Source: Amycolatopsis arida
GTDB lineage: Bacteria; Actinomycetota; Actinomycetes; Mycobacteriales; Pseudonocardiaceae
DNA: 64,000 nt
Assembly (NCBI RefSeq): GCF_900115565.1
Contig: NZ_FOWW01000003.1
Coordinates: 248,001-312,000 of the forward strand
Direction of reading: 5' to 3'
The notes under the pieces were generated by a model. The model did no database searches. It was given only the letters and a program-made list of their open reading frames with translations, and was not told the DNA's origin. Of the stretch, positions 50,281 to 59,622 are shown in pieces (the stretch's first letter is position 1; every line of letters begins with the position of its first letter). The translations under genes and the position numbers were made by a program.

Positions 50281-51660
50281 GTGTCACGCGAGTCGCCGGG
50301 CCCCCACCGAGCTGATTCCATGGTGCGGGTGGTGGAGGGCTGGCAGCGCCTTTTCCGGTCACGGCGACACCGCAACGTCATGGCGGCGTTGGTGATCGCC
50401 GGCCCCGCCGTGGTCGGGCTGCTGACCGGCCTCCACCGCACGTCGCCGGCGTCATCCCTCCCCCTCTTCGCCGTGATCACGGCGCTGTGCGCGACCGTGG
50501 TCGGACTGTGGCGGCGGGAGCACGACTGGCTGGCCACGGTGGTCGCGTGCGGCACGTTCGTGGCAACGGACCTGCCCTACTCGCTCTACGTGATGACCTA
50601 CTCGGTGACCAGGCGACGGCGCTGGGCGCCGGCCGCCGTGAGCGTGGCGGTGCTGCTGGCCTGGCCCGCGCACCAGGCGTTCTTCGCGCCGATCACCGCT
50701 CCCGGTCGCCTGCTCGAGTTCGAGGGCAGCCTGCCCGCCGGCGGGATCAACGGGCTGGTCTACTGGTCGCTGGCCGCGGTGGCCCCCTTCGTCATGGGCC
50801 TGGCGAAGAACAGCCTCGAGGAAGCGTCGATCGAGCGGGAACAGCACGCCGCGCAGGCGGCGGAACGGCAGCAACGGCTCCGGGAGAGCACGCTCAGGGA
50901 GCGCGGCCTGGCCGAACGAGCCCGCCTGGCCTCGATGATGCACGACGGGGTCGGCCACCACGTCAGCGTGATGGTGAGCATGGCGGGCGCGATCAGCGTC
51001 GACCCCGCGGCCACCGGGTCGATCACGCAGCGCTGCGAGCTGATCGTGAGCGTCGGCCGGAAAACCATCGAGCAGCTCGGGGAGGTGCTCGACGTGCTGT
51101 CCACGGCGGCCGAGGAGACGAACGGCGGCGTCCCGCGGTTCGGGATCGGGGACATCGAGGAGCTGGTCCGGGACTACCGGTCGCTCGGCGTCGAGGTGAC
51201 CTACTCGGCCGTCGAGCCCCCGGTCGAGATGGGCGACGGGACGACCGAGGACCTGTGCTACCGCATCGTCCGGGAGGCGCTGACGAACGTGCTGCGGCAC
51301 ACCAGCGTGCCGCGGGCCGACATCGAGCTCAGGTGCGCGGCCGACGAGGTGCTGCTGACGGTGACCAACCCGCTCGCTCCGGAGGACCAGGCGTCCCTCC
51401 CCGGAACCGGCCGCGGCCTCCGGCTGCTCACCGAGGAGGTGGTGCGGGAAGGCGGCGTGCTCACCGCCGCGCCCTCGGCCGACGCCGCCCGTTTCGTGTT
51501 GCGCGCCGAGCTGCCGCGGTGGCCACGCGGTCGCGACGCCGAGGAGCGCGTGGGACCATCGGAAGATGATCCGGGTGGTTGTCGTCGACGACCAGGCCCT
51601 GATCCGCGCCGGAACGAGGGCGATCCTGGAGTCCGCGGAGGACATCGAGGTGGTCGGTGA
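50281..51660 (+). CDS. NarL-system sensor histidine kinase (HisKA_3)
   Basis: This is a 459-residue membrane kinase. About five membrane helices occupy residues 34-178; a coiled coil (180-215) leads to the H-box with H221 in ASMMHDGVGHH, and a HATPase_c domain with REALTNVLRHT and GTGRGLRLLTEE follows. The last ~45 residues, after the ATPase fold, are read through the start of the response-regulator gene in another frame and are Arg/Gly-rich, so the natural end may have been extended by loss of a stop. ATG 50320 is an alternative start. Confidence 0.88.
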   Translation: MSRESPGPHRADSMVRVVEGWQRLFRSRRHRNVMAALVIAGPAVVGLLTGLHRTSPASSLPLFAVITALCATVVGLWRREHDWLATVVACGTFVATDLPYSLYVMTYSVTRRRRWAPAAVSVAVLLAWPAHQAFFAPITAPGRLLEFEGSLPAGGINGLVYWSLAAVAPFVMGLAKNSLEEASIEREQHAAQAAERQQRLRESTLRERGLAERARLASMMHDGVGHHVSVMVSMAGAISVDPAATGSITQRCELIVSVGRKTIEQLGEVLDVLSTAAEETNGGVPRFGIGDIEELVRDYRSLGVEVTYSAVEPPVEMGDGTTEDLCYRIVREALTNVLRHTSVPRADIELRCAADEVLLTVTNPLAPEDQASLPGTGRGLRLLTEEVVREGGVLTAAPSADAARFVLRAELPRWPRGRDAEERVGPSEDDPGGCRRRPGPDPRRNEGDPGVRGGHRGGR

Positions 51661-52252
51661 GGCGGCTGACGGCGCCGACGCGGTCGCGGTCTGCCGCGAG
51701 CGCCGGCCCGACGTGGTGCTGATGGACCTGCGGATGCCCCGGGTGGACGGCGTGACCGCCACCGCGCAGCTGAAGAAGGACCCCGCGCCACCGCTCGTGT
51801 TGGCGCTGACCACCTTCAACGACGACCAGCTCATGATCGACGCGCTGACGTCGGGTGCGGACGGGTTCCTGCTCAAGCAGCTCACGCCGAGAGAGTTGAT
51901 GAGCGCGATCCGCGCGGTGAACGGTGGAGCCTCGGTGGTGAACACCGAGCTCAGCAGGCGCATCCTCACCCGCATCTCGGGCGGCGACGCCGCGTCGACC
52001 GCCTTCCCGGATGCCGCCAACCGGCTCCACCTGCTCAGCGAACGCGAGCGCGAGGTACTCGGTCAGGTCGGCCTCGGCCTGGACAACGCGGAGATCGCCG
52101 AGCGCCTGCACATGAGCGTGTCGACGGTCAAGACCTACGTCTCCCGAGGGTTGACGAAGCTGCGGCTGGACAACCGCGTTCAGGCCGCCCTGCTCGCCAA
52201 CCAGCTGCGGCTGACGACGACCGACCACACCGGTCGGCCGCGCGGAACCTGA
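51566..52252 (+). CDS. NarL/FixJ-type response regulator
   Basis: This is a 228-residue regulator with a receiver domain (acidic pair in VVVDDQ, phospho-acceptor D54 in VVLMDLRMP, conserved Thr in ALTTFN, Lys in LLKQLTP) and a LuxR helix-turn-helix (LSEREREVLGQVGLGLDNAE, then LHMSVSTVKTYVSRGLTKL). Its ATG lies 95 bases inside the kinase gene. It is the cognate partner of that kinase; targets might include wecB across the divergent promoter. Confidence 0.95.
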   Translation: MIRVVVVDDQALIRAGTRAILESAEDIEVVGEAADGADAVAVCRERRPDVVLMDLRMPRVDGVTATAQLKKDPAPPLVLALTTFNDDQLMIDALTSGADGFLLKQLTPRELMSAIRAVNGGASVVNTELSRRILTRISGGDAASTAFPDAANRLHLLSEREREVLGQVGLGLDNAEIAERLHMSVSTVKTYVSRGLTKLRLDNRVQAALLANQLRLTTTDHTGRPRGT

Positions 52253-52257
52253 ATGAG

Positions 52258-52295
52258 GGCCACCCGTCCGGACGTGGCCGGGGCGGGTGGCCTTT
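52258..52295. terminator. Terminator hairpin with short T-run
   Basis: ggccacccg (52258-52266) pairs with cgggtggcc (52284-52292), followed by TTT. It lies 5 bases after the response-regulator stop and 12 bases before the tctA stop (convergent), so it may act in both directions. Confidence 0.75.
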
Positions 52296-52306
52296 CGTGC
52301 CTTCGC

Positions 52307-53821
52307 TCAGGCGTCGGCGTGTTCCCGGTCCGGGCTGTCGGGGGTCCGGCTGCGGACGACGCGGCGCAGCAGGGGCCACGCCAGGATCACCGCCACCACC
52401 ACGTACACCACCACCGCGAACGGTGAGCTCACCAGGCCGACGAGGTCGCCGTCGCTGATCTGCAGCGCCCGGCGCATGTTCTGCTCGGCGGCCGGGCCGA
52501 GGATCACCCCGATGATCGCCGGCAGCACCGGCAGCCCGAACCGCCGCATGGCGAACCCGAGCAACCCGATCACGAACAGCAGCAGCAGGTCGAGCACCTC
52601 ACCGCCCACCGCGTAGGCGCCGACGCTGGCGAAGAACAGGATGCCCGCGTACAGGTACGGCCGCGGGATGTGGAGCAGCTTCGCCCACAGCGGCGCCAGC
52701 GGCAGGTTGATCACCAGCAGCAGCACCAGCCCGACGAACAGGCTCGCGATCAGCGCCCACACCAGCCCGGCCTCGTTCTGGAACAGCAGCGGCCCCGGCT
52801 GGATGCCGTACTGCCGGAACGCCGCGAGCATCACCGCGGCCACCGCCGTGGTCGGCAGGCCCAGCGTCAGCATCGTGACGAGCGTGCCGGCCGCGGACGC
52901 GCTCGCCGTCGACTCCGGCCCGGCCACGCCCTCGATGGCGCCCTTACCCCAGTCGTCCCTGCGCCGGGACAGCCGCTTCTCGGTGACGTAGGACAGGAAC
53001 GTCGGGATCTCCGCGCCGCCGGCCGGGATCGCGCCGAACGGGAACCCGATCAGCGGCCCGCGCAGCCACGGCTTCCACGTGCGCCGCAGGTCGGCGCGGC
53101 CGAGCCACGGCTGCCCCACCGGGATCGGCCGGTCGTGCCGGTGCCGCAGGTGCGCGGCCACCCACAGCGACTCGCCCACCGCGAACAGCCCCACGGCGAC
53201 GATCACGATGTCGATGCCGTCGGACAGGTGCAGCGAGCCGAACGTCAACCGCGACTGCCCGGTCATCTCGTCCAGGCCAACCAGCCCGATGGTGAGCCCG
53301 AGCAGCAGCGACGCGACCCCGCGCAGCCGGGACCGACCCAGCACCGAGGTCACCGCGATGAACGCCAGCACCATGACCGCGAAGTAGTCCGCGGCGCCGA
53401 GGTCCACCGCGAACCGGGCGACCGTCGGCGCGAGCAGCACCAGCGCCAGCGTGCCGATCATGCCGCCGACGAAGTTGCCGATCGCCGCCGCGGCCAGTGC
53501 CTGCGCGCCCCGGCCCCGCTTGGCCATCGGGTTGCCCTCGATGGCGGTGACCACCGAGGCGCTCTCCCCCGGCGTGTTCAGCAGGATCGACGTGGTGGAG
53601 CCGCCGAACATGCCGCCGTAGTAGATGCCGGCGAACATGATGAACGCGCTGGTGGCGTCGAGCCCGAAGGTCATCGGCAGCAGCAGGGCCACCGCCATCG
53701 CCGGGCCGATCCCGGGCAGCACGCCGATCGCGGTGCCGAGGATGACGCCGATCGCGGCGAAGAGCAGGTTCTGCGGGGTCAGCGCGGTGCCGAAGCCCTC
53801 GACGAGCAGGGAGAGATCCAT
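52307..53821 (-). CDS. tctA: Tripartite tricarboxylate transporter, large permease TctA
   Basis: This is a 504-residue membrane protein with about 11 helices. It shows the family motifs [17 protein letters not shown] (start), [20 protein letters not shown], and, in the second half, [18 protein letters not shown] with [15 protein letters not shown]. It carries citrate-like or other carboxylates into the cell using an ion gradient. It is last in tctCBA, and its ATG follows the tctB stop directly. Confidence 0.95.
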   Translation of the reverse strand: MDLSLLVEGFGTALTPQNLLFAAIGVILGTAIGVLPGIGPAMAVALLLPMTFGLDATSAFIMFAGIYYGGMFGGSTTSILLNTPGESASVVTAIEGNPMAKRGRGAQALAAAAIGNFVGGMIGTLALVLLAPTVARFAVDLGAADYFAVMVLAFIAVTSVLGRSRLRGVASLLLGLTIGLVGLDEMTGQSRLTFGSLHLSDGIDIVIVAVGLFAVGESLWVAAHLRHRHDRPIPVGQPWLGRADLRRTWKPWLRGPLIGFPFGAIPAGGAEIPTFLSYVTEKRLSRRRDDWGKGAIEGVAGPESTASASAAGTLVTMLTLGLPTTAVAAVMLAAFRQYGIQPGPLLFQNEAGLVWALIASLFVGLVLLLVINLPLAPLWAKLLHIPRPYLYAGILFFASVGAYAVGGEVLDLLLLFVIGLLGFAMRRFGLPVLPAIIGVILGPAAEQNMRRALQISDGDLVGLVSSPFAVVVYVVVAVILAWPLLRRVVRSRTPDSPDREHADA

Positions 53822-54373
53822 CTAGAGCACCTCCATCAGCGGCCCACCGGGCAGCGGCACGCCGAGCAGCTCGTTGAAGAGCACCCAGGTGAGCACCGCG
53901 ACCACCGCGGCGACCAGCGGGTCACGGACGAGGTTGCGGCTGCCGAGCGCGTAGCAGGCGCCCCAGAACAGCACCGCCGACGAGATCGGGAAGCCGACGA
54001 GGTCGATCAGCGCCGCGTTGGCGAGGAACGCCCCGGCCAGCAGCAACACCGTCCGCCAGTCGGTCGGCGTCCGGAGGTCGACGTCCTCCCCGGCCTCGGC
54101 CGCGCCGCGCCCGCCGCGCAGCACGTCGCGGGCCAGCAGCACCGACACCAGGAGCAGCAGCGACCCCACCACCACGGGCATGGCCTTCGGGCCGATCGGG
54201 CCGCGTTGGGTGAAGTCGGTGGGCATGGTCAGCGCGTCGGTGAGCACCAGCACGCCCAGCGCGAACAGCAGCACGCAGATGCCCAGCTCGGCCCTCGACC
54301 GCCAGCCGGTGGCGCCGCCCTCTCGCCTTTTCGATGGCTCCGGTGACTCCAGTGTGGCCATTCGCGCGCTCAT
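53822..54373 (-). CDS. tctB: Tripartite tricarboxylate transporter, small subunit TctB
   Basis: This is a 183-residue protein with four membrane helices and the TctB features GPIGPKAMPVVVGSLLLL and LIDLVGFPISSAVLFW. It bridges the large permease and possibly the binding protein. ATG 54373 overlaps the tctC stop (ATGA); ATG 54361 is an alternative that leaves four fewer residues. Confidence 0.9.
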   Translation of the reverse strand: MSARMATLESPEPSKRREGGATGWRSRAELGICVLLFALGVLVLTDALTMPTDFTQRGPIGPKAMPVVVGSLLLLVSVLLARDVLRGGRGAAEAGEDVDLRTPTDWRTVLLLAGAFLANAALIDLVGFPISSAVLFWGACYALGSRNLVRDPLVAAVVAVLTWVLFNELLGVPLPGGPLMEVL

Positions 54374-55359
54374 GCCAGCCCCAACTCCTTCAGCACCGAC
54401 GCGACCCTGTCGTTCTCCGCGGCCAGGAACGCGCCGAACTCCTCGCCGGGCAGGAACGCCGGCGTCCAGCCATTGAGCCGCAGCGCCTCCTGCCACTGGG
54501 GGGTCTCCTGCATCCGGGTGAACAGGGTGACCAGCTTCTCCCGGTCCTTGTCGCTCAGCCCGGGCGGCGCGACGACACCGCGCCAGTTCGTGAAGCTGAC
54601 ATCCACCCCGGACTCCCGCAGCGTGGGCGCGTCGATGCCGGGCACGCGCTCCGGGCTGGTCACCGCGAGCGGACGCAGCTCGCCGGCGGCGATCTGGTCG
54701 CGGGTCTCGCCGATGCCGGACACCCCGAAGGCAACCTCGCCGCCGAGCACCGACGCCATCAGCTCGCCGCCACCGTCGTACTGCACGTAGTTGACGTCGG
54801 TTGGGGCGATCCCGACGGCCTCGGCCATCAGCATCGGGGCGAGATGGTCGGGCCCTCCTGGCGAGGAGCCGCCGCCCACCTGCACCGCGCCCGGGTCGGC
54901 CCGCCACGCCTCGACCAGCTGGCCGATGTCCTGGTACGGCGAGTCCTTGCCGACCACGACGATGTCGGCCTCCTCGGTGAGCCGGGCGATCGGCGTGGTG
55001 TCGGCCAGCGACGCCGGGGAGGAGTTCGTGTAGACCGAGCCGACCACGCCCAGCCCCATCGACATGGCCAGCTTGCCGTTGCCGCGCTCGTTGACCAGCC
55101 GACCGAGGCCGACGGTGCCGCCGGCGCCGGGCAGGTTGAACACCTCGACGTTGCCGTTGAGCTCGGCGTCCTCGATGGCCTTCGCCGCGTTGCGGGCGGT
55201 GAGGTCGTAGCCGCCGCCGGGCGAGTTGGGCACCATGAACCGCAGGCCGCGGATCTGGCTGCCGGTGTCCTCGTCACCTCCCGCGGAGACCAGCGGCGGC
55301 ACCAGCAGCACCAGCAATGCCGCACCCAGCACCGCGAGCCAGGTTCTCGGGTTCCTCAT
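54370..55359 (-). CDS. tctC: Tripartite tricarboxylate transporter substrate-binding protein TctC
   Basis: This is a 329-residue exported protein with an N-terminal hydrophobic signal (5-26) lacking a lipobox Cys. The Bug/TctC fold follows: FMVPNSPGGGYDLTARN, NLPGAGGTVGLGRL, and the ligand strand region GGGSSPGGPDHLAPMLMA. It delivers a carboxylate to TctAB. It is divergent from a CitA-type sensor kinase that probably detects the same compound. ATG 55359 is set by the signal peptide. Confidence 0.93.
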   Translation of the reverse strand: MRNPRTWLAVLGAALLVLLVPPLVSAGGDEDTGSQIRGLRFMVPNSPGGGYDLTARNAAKAIEDAELNGNVEVFNLPGAGGTVGLGRLVNERGNGKLAMSMGLGVVGSVYTNSSPASLADTTPIARLTEEADIVVVGKDSPYQDIGQLVEAWRADPGAVQVGGGSSPGGPDHLAPMLMAEAVGIAPTDVNYVQYDGGGELMASVLGGEVAFGVSGIGETRDQIAAGELRPLAVTSPERVPGIDAPTLRESGVDVSFTNWRGVVAPPGLSDKDREKLVTLFTRMQETPQWQEALRLNGWTPAFLPGEEFGAFLAAENDRVASVLKELGLA

Positions 55360-55549
55360 TCGACGCACCTCGGTGTGCTCGTGGATGTGCCGCCGGCCGC
55401 GGGGGCCGGCTGGTCGCAGAATGCTGCCCGGCTCGTGCGGCCGTGTCTCGCTTGCGCGCCTTTTGCGCACTTGTGTTCTTTGTGGTCACGATCCGGTCCG
55501 CGACGAAAGTGTCATAGTGGGACGTTCGACGTGACGCGGGAGGTGCGGC

Positions 55550-57241
55550 GTGGGTGGTCGGGGCTCACTGGCCCGGCAGCTGCTCGGCTGGCAACTCGCG
55601 ATCGTGTTCGCCCTGCTCGGCTGCGTGGTGACGTTCTCGGTGATCCAGACCGGCAAGAGCTTCGCCGACACCGAGGGCCGGCGGCTGCTGTCGGTCGCGG
55701 AGAACGTCGCCGCCACCCCCGGCGTGCGGGTCAGCCTGGCCGATCCGGTGAACCGCGACCCGCTGCCGATCTTCGCGGAGAGCGCGCGCAGCCTCTCCGG
55801 CGCCGACTCGGTGATCATCGCCGCGCCGGACCGCCGGGTGCTCACCTCGCCCGACCCGCGGCAACTGCGCGGTGAGCTGCCGCTCGGCGCGAGCACGGTG
55901 GAGCAGGGGCGCGCGTGGGTCGGTGAGGTGGACGGCTACCTAGTGGCGCACGTGCCGGTGATCGGCGACGGCGGCCGGATCATCGGGATCGTCGCGGCCG
56001 GCACGGAGCAGCCGGGGTTCTTCGAGGGCATCGCCAACTCGCCGGGCAACGCGCTGGCCCTGCTCGGCATCGCGACGGTGATCGGCGTGGCCGGATCGGT
56101 GCTGGTCACCTGGCGGGTGAAGCGGCAGACGCTCGGGCTGGAGCCGAGGGAGATCACCGGGCTGGTGGAGCACCGGGAAGCGTTGCTGCACGGCATCAAG
56201 GAGGGCGTGCTCGCGCTCGACGAGCACCACCGGATCACCCTGGTCAACGACAAGGCGCGGGAGCTGCTCGCGCTGCCGGGGGACAGCGTCGGCGCGCAGG
56301 TCACCGAGCTGGACCTGAACGAGCGGCTGCGCGACGTGCTCACCGGGCGGGCGCACGGCACCGACCAGATCGTGCTGCGCGCCGGCAGGGTGCTGGTGAT
56401 GAACCGGATGCCGATCTCTCGGGACGGTCGGGTGATCGGCGCGGTGGTGACCCTGCGGGACCGCACCGAGCTGGTCGCGCTGCGCGAGGAGCTGGCGGCG
56501 AACTCGCGGGCCACCGACACGCTGCGCGCGCAGGCGCACGAGTTCACCAACCGGCTGCACACCATCGCCGGGCTGATCGAGCTGGGCGAGTACGCCGAGG
56601 TGCGCAACTACGTCGACCTGGTCAGCAGGGCGCACGGCGAGTGGCACGACCAGGTGACCGGCCGGATCGAGGACCCGGCGGTGGCCGCGCTGCTGATCGC
56701 CAAGGCCAGCCTGGCCGCCGAGCAGGGTGTCGGGCTGCGGCTGACCGAGGGCAGCCGGCTGGCGGCGGTGGACGAGCGGCTGTCGGCGGACCTGGTGACC
56801 GTGGTCGGCAACCTGGTGGACAACGCGCTGGACGCGCTGCGCGCGCTGGGCGGCGGCTCCCGGGACGGCTCCGGCGACTGGATCGAGGTGGAGATCCGGC
56901 AGACCGACGCCGAGGTGTCGGTGGTGGTGCGCGACTCCGGCCCCGGGGTGGCGCCGGAGATCGTCACCGAGGTGTTCGCCCACGGGTTCACCACGAAGGC
57001 CGCGGAGGACGGTGGGCCGCGCGGGCTCGGGCTGGCCATCACCCGGCAGATCTGCCGGCGGCGCGGCGGGACGGTGCGGGTGCACAACGCCGAGTGCTCC
57101 GAGCCGCACGGCGGCCCGGGGCCCTTCGACGGGAAAGAGCGCCTCGGGGCTGGGTTGGACGCGCCCCTCGACGGTGGGAAGTGCCTCGGGGCGGTCTTCA
57201 CGGCGGTGCTGCCGTACGCGCGGGCGGGGGCCGCGCGGTGA
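55550..57241 (+). CDS. CitA/DcuS-type sensor histidine kinase
   Basis: This is a 563-residue kinase. The N-terminal helix (12-33), an extracytoplasmic PAS-like (sCache) domain (about 35-160), a second helix (about 168-188), a cytosolic PAS domain (EGVLALDEHHRITLVNDKA) and the kinase core with H330 in AQAHEFTNRLHTI are in the usual order, followed by NLVDNALDAL and SGPGVAPEIV. Near the C-terminus a 14-residue unit occurs twice (57122-57192), an insertion relative to related kinases. It probably senses a di- or tricarboxylate and controls tctCBA. Confidence 0.92.
   Translation: MGGRGSLARQLLGWQLAIVFALLGCVVTFSVIQTGKSFADTEGRRLLSVAENVAATPGVRVSLADPVNRDPLPIFAESARSLSGADSVIIAAPDRRVLTSPDPRQLRGELPLGASTVEQGRAWVGEVDGYLVAHVPVIGDGGRIIGIVAAGTEQPGFFEGIANSPGNALALLGIATVIGVAGSVLVTWRVKRQTLGLEPREITGLVEHREALLHGIKEGVLALDEHHRITLVNDKARELLALPGDSVGAQVTELDLNERLRDVLTGRAHGTDQIVLRAGRVLVMNRMPISRDGRVIGAVVTLRDRTELVALREELAANSRATDTLRAQAHEFTNRLHTIAGLIELGEYAEVRNYVDLVSRAHGEWHDQVTGRIEDPAVAALLIAKASLAAEQGVGLRLTEGSRLAAVDERLSADLVTVVGNLVDNALDALRALGGGSRDGSGDWIEVEIRQTDAEVSVVVRDSGPGVAPEIVTEVFAHGFTTKAAEDGGPRGLGLAITRQICRRRGGTVRVHNAECSEPHGGPGPFDGKERLGAGLDAPLDGGKCLGAVFTAVLPYARAGAAR
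57122..57192 (+). repeat. 42-base-period repeat inserted in the kinase ATPase domain
   Basis: cccttcgacgggaaagagcg at 57122 on and cccctcgacggtgggaagtg at 57164 on are imperfect copies (29 bases each, both ending cctcggggc). They encode PFDGKERLGAG and PLDGGKCLGA between the VRVHNAE strand and the final FTAVLPYA strand, where the repeat interrupts the usual ATPase fold. Confidence 0.7.
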
Positions 57242-57921
57242 TCCGGGTGCTCGTGGTGGACGACGACTTCATGGTCGCCAAGGTCCACAGTGGATACGTG
57301 GCGCGGACGCCGGGGTTCACCGTGGTCGGCGTCGCGCACACCGGCGCCGACGTGGTGCGGGCGGTCCGTGACCTGCGGCCCGACCTGGTGCTGCTGGACA
57401 TCTACCTGCCCGACCTCGACGGCATCGCGGTGCTCAGGGAGCTGCGCGCCGATCCGGCCACCGTCGACACCGACGTCATGGTGATCACCGCGGCGCGGGA
57501 CGTGGACACCATCCGAGGCGCGCTGCGCGGCGGCGCGCTGCACTACCTGATCAAGCCGTTCTCCCAGGCGGCGCTGCGCGAGCAGCTCGAGCACTTCGGG
57601 TCGATGCACGAGAAGCTGAACCGGCTCTCCGCGCGGGAGGTGGCCGGGCAGCGGGACGTGGACGCGGTGTTCGGCGCCCGGCCGCGGACGGCCGGGGTGT
57701 TGCCGAAGGGGCTCACCGAGCAGACCGCGGAGCTGGTGCGGGAGGCGCTGCGGGCGCATCCGGACGGGTTGTCGGCCAGCGAGTGCGCGCGGGTCACCGA
57801 GCTGTCCCGGCCGAGCGCGCGGCGGTACCTGGAGCACTTCGTCGGCACCGGGCAGGCGGAGGTGCGACTGCGCTACGGCGGCACCGGCCGCCCCGAGCGC
57901 CAGTACCACTGGCGGGGTTGA
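57238..57921 (+). CDS. CitB/DpiA-type response regulator
   Basis: This is a 227-residue regulator with a receiver domain (VLVVDDDFMVAKVH, phospho-acceptor D54 in LVLLDIYLPDLDG, MVITAARD, YLIKPFSQ) and a C-terminal winged-helix domain (GLSASECARVTELSRPSARR). The GTG overlaps the kinase stop (GTGA). It most likely activates the divergent tctCBA operon in response to the CitA-type kinase. Confidence 0.95.
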   Translation: MIRVLVVDDDFMVAKVHSGYVARTPGFTVVGVAHTGADVVRAVRDLRPDLVLLDIYLPDLDGIAVLRELRADPATVDTDVMVITAARDVDTIRGALRGGALHYLIKPFSQAALREQLEHFGSMHEKLNRLSAREVAGQRDVDAVFGARPRTAGVLPKGLTEQTAELVREALRAHPDGLSASECARVTELSRPSARRYLEHFVGTGQAEVRLRYGGTGRPERQYHWRG

Positions 57922-58035
57922 GCCGGAGCCAGCCCCCAGGAGCGCCGGCTCCAGCCTGCTGAGGCCGGCCCGACCTGGGGTGGGGCCACCACGGCGCCGG
58001 TGAGCCGCGCCGCCCCGGCTACCATGCCCCGGTAA

Positions 58036-59373
58036 ATGCCACCGGACCCCGTGGTCGCGCTCGACGCGCCCGCACCGTGCGGCGTCGCCGTCGCCGCATG
58101 GCAGGGGTCGTCGGGGCTGGTGGTCGATGGCGTGCTGGGGTGGCCCGACGTGCTCAAGGACTTGGCCGTGCTGGAGCGGCGTGGTGTCGCCGTGCCCGTG
58201 GAGGACCGGGCGCGGCACCTGCGGTGGATCCGGCTCTCACTGGCCTCGCTGGTGGCGACCGTCCCGGCGTTCGTGGTGCTCTTCGGCGGGTTCCTGGACC
58301 TGCACGTCTACCGCACCGGCGGCTACGCGTGGCTGCACGGTGTCGGGCTGTACTCGGAGCGCTTCCCGGACCTCGTGCCGGGAATGCGACTGCCGTTCAC
58401 GTATCCGCCGTTCGCGGCGATCCTGTTCGCGCCGATGTCGCTGCTGCCGTGGCAGGTGGCCAAGGCGGTGCTCACCCTCGTCAGCGTCCTGGCGCTGCTG
58501 GCGACCGCGCTGGTCGTCGCCGGGCGGTTGCACGGGCGGACCAGCCGGGCCGTCGTGGTGGCGTGCGCGGTCACCGCGGCGTGGTTCGCGTTCGAGCCGG
58601 TGCGGCAGACGGTCGGCTTCGGTCAGGTCAATCTGATCCTGATGGCCCTGGTCACGCTCGACTGCCTGCTGCCCCGCACCCGGTGGCCGCGCGGGCTGCT
58701 GATCGGGCTGGCCGCGGCGGTGAAGCTGACGCCGGCGGTGTTCGTGCTGTTCTTCCTGGTCCGCCGGCAGTACCGGGCGGCGGTGGTCGCGGTCGGGTCG
58801 TTCGTCGGGTTCGGCCTGCTGGGGCTCGCGCTCGCGCCGTCGGACACGGTGACGTACTGGTTCGACTCGCTGCTCGACCCCGAGCGGATCGGCGGGCTGG
58901 CGTACGCGTTCAACCAGTGCTTCCGCGGCGTGCTGCACCGGTTCGTGGCCGACACCCCGGCGGAGTCGGTGCTGTGGATCGGGCTGGTGGCCGCGTCCGG
59001 CGCGGTGGCATGGGTCGCGGCCCGGCGGGCGCGGTCCGACGTGGTGGCGTTGCTGGTGGTCGCCGTGTGGGGGCTGCTGGCCTCGCCGGTGAGCTGGTCA
59101 CACCACTGGGTGTGGGTGGTGCCGGCGGCGCTGGTGCTGGCGCCGGTGGCGGCGCGGGCCGGGACGGCGGTGCGCGTGGCGCTGGCGGTGGCGGCGCTCG
59201 TGTTCGTGGTCGGGCCGCACGCGCACCTGCCGCAGACCGGCGACGTCGAGATGCGCTGGACGTGGTGGCAGCACCTGCTCGGATCGAGCTACGTGCTGGC
59301 CGCGGTGGCCTTCCTCGTGGTCCTCGCCGTCCGCCCGCTCCCGACTCAGCGGCTGAGCGCCACCAGGAACTGA
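58036..59373 (+). CDS. GT87-family polyprenol-phosphate-mannose-type mannosyltransferase
   Basis: This is a 445-residue membrane protein with about ten helices. The first extracytoplasmic loop carries the GT-C type Asp motif (FLDLHVYRTGGYAWLHG, with D at about 96) and TYPPFAAILFAPM, as in DUF2029/GT87 alpha-(1,2)-mannosyltransferases of lipomannan or capsule pathways. The N-terminal 60 residues are unusual and hydrophilic; a later GTG (around 58169-58190) may be the real start. TACCAT at 58019-58024 could be the -10 box of a near-leaderless message. Confidence 0.85.
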   Translation: MPPDPVVALDAPAPCGVAVAAWQGSSGLVVDGVLGWPDVLKDLAVLERRGVAVPVEDRARHLRWIRLSLASLVATVPAFVVLFGGFLDLHVYRTGGYAWLHGVGLYSERFPDLVPGMRLPFTYPPFAAILFAPMSLLPWQVAKAVLTLVSVLALLATALVVAGRLHGRTSRAVVVACAVTAAWFAFEPVRQTVGFGQVNLILMALVTLDCLLPRTRWPRGLLIGLAAAVKLTPAVFVLFFLVRRQYRAAVVAVGSFVGFGLLGLALAPSDTVTYWFDSLLDPERIGGLAYAFNQCFRGVLHRFVADTPAESVLWIGLVAASGAVAWVAARRARSDVVALLVVAVWGLLASPVSWSHHWVWVVPAALVLAPVAARAGTAVRVALAVAALVFVVGPHAHLPQTGDVEMRWTWWQHLLGSSYVLAAVAFLVVLAVRPLPTQRLSATRN

Positions 59374-59603
59374 CGCCACGCGGCGGCGCGGACCACCAGC
59401 ACGCCGCCCCCGGGGTCCTTGGAGTCCCGCACGCCCACGACCTTTTCGGTCACCGCCACCTCGACACAAGCAGGACCATCCGCACTGCTGTACGAGCTCT
59501 TGCCCCAAGCGCCAGAGGCAAACGCCACCTCGACGCAGTTGGCTTGGTCGCTGCTGTAGGAGCTCTTGCACCAGGTGACAGAGCCGAGGTCACTCGTGTC
59601 CAT
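59346..59603 (-). CDS. DUF397 protein with duplicated N-terminal motif
   Basis: This is an 85-residue protein. DUF397 proteins have one KSSYSS-x-CVEVA block followed by V-R-D-S-K-D-P. Here the first block occurs twice (WCKSSYSSDQANCVEVA and WGKSSYSSADGPACVEVA) before VVGVRDSKDPGGGVLVV. DUF397 proteins act with WhiJ/Scr1-type regulators in actinobacterial development and specialised metabolism. It is co-directional with the regulator gene, 19 bases downstream. Its 3' end overlaps the GT87 gene by 28 bases, tail to tail. Confidence 0.92.
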   Translation of the reverse strand: MDTSDLGSVTWCKSSYSSDQANCVEVAFASGAWGKSSYSSADGPACVEVAVTEKVVGVRDSKDPGGGVLVVRAAAWRQFLVALSR

Positions 59604-59622
59604 GGCGCGTGCTCCTCAGGGA

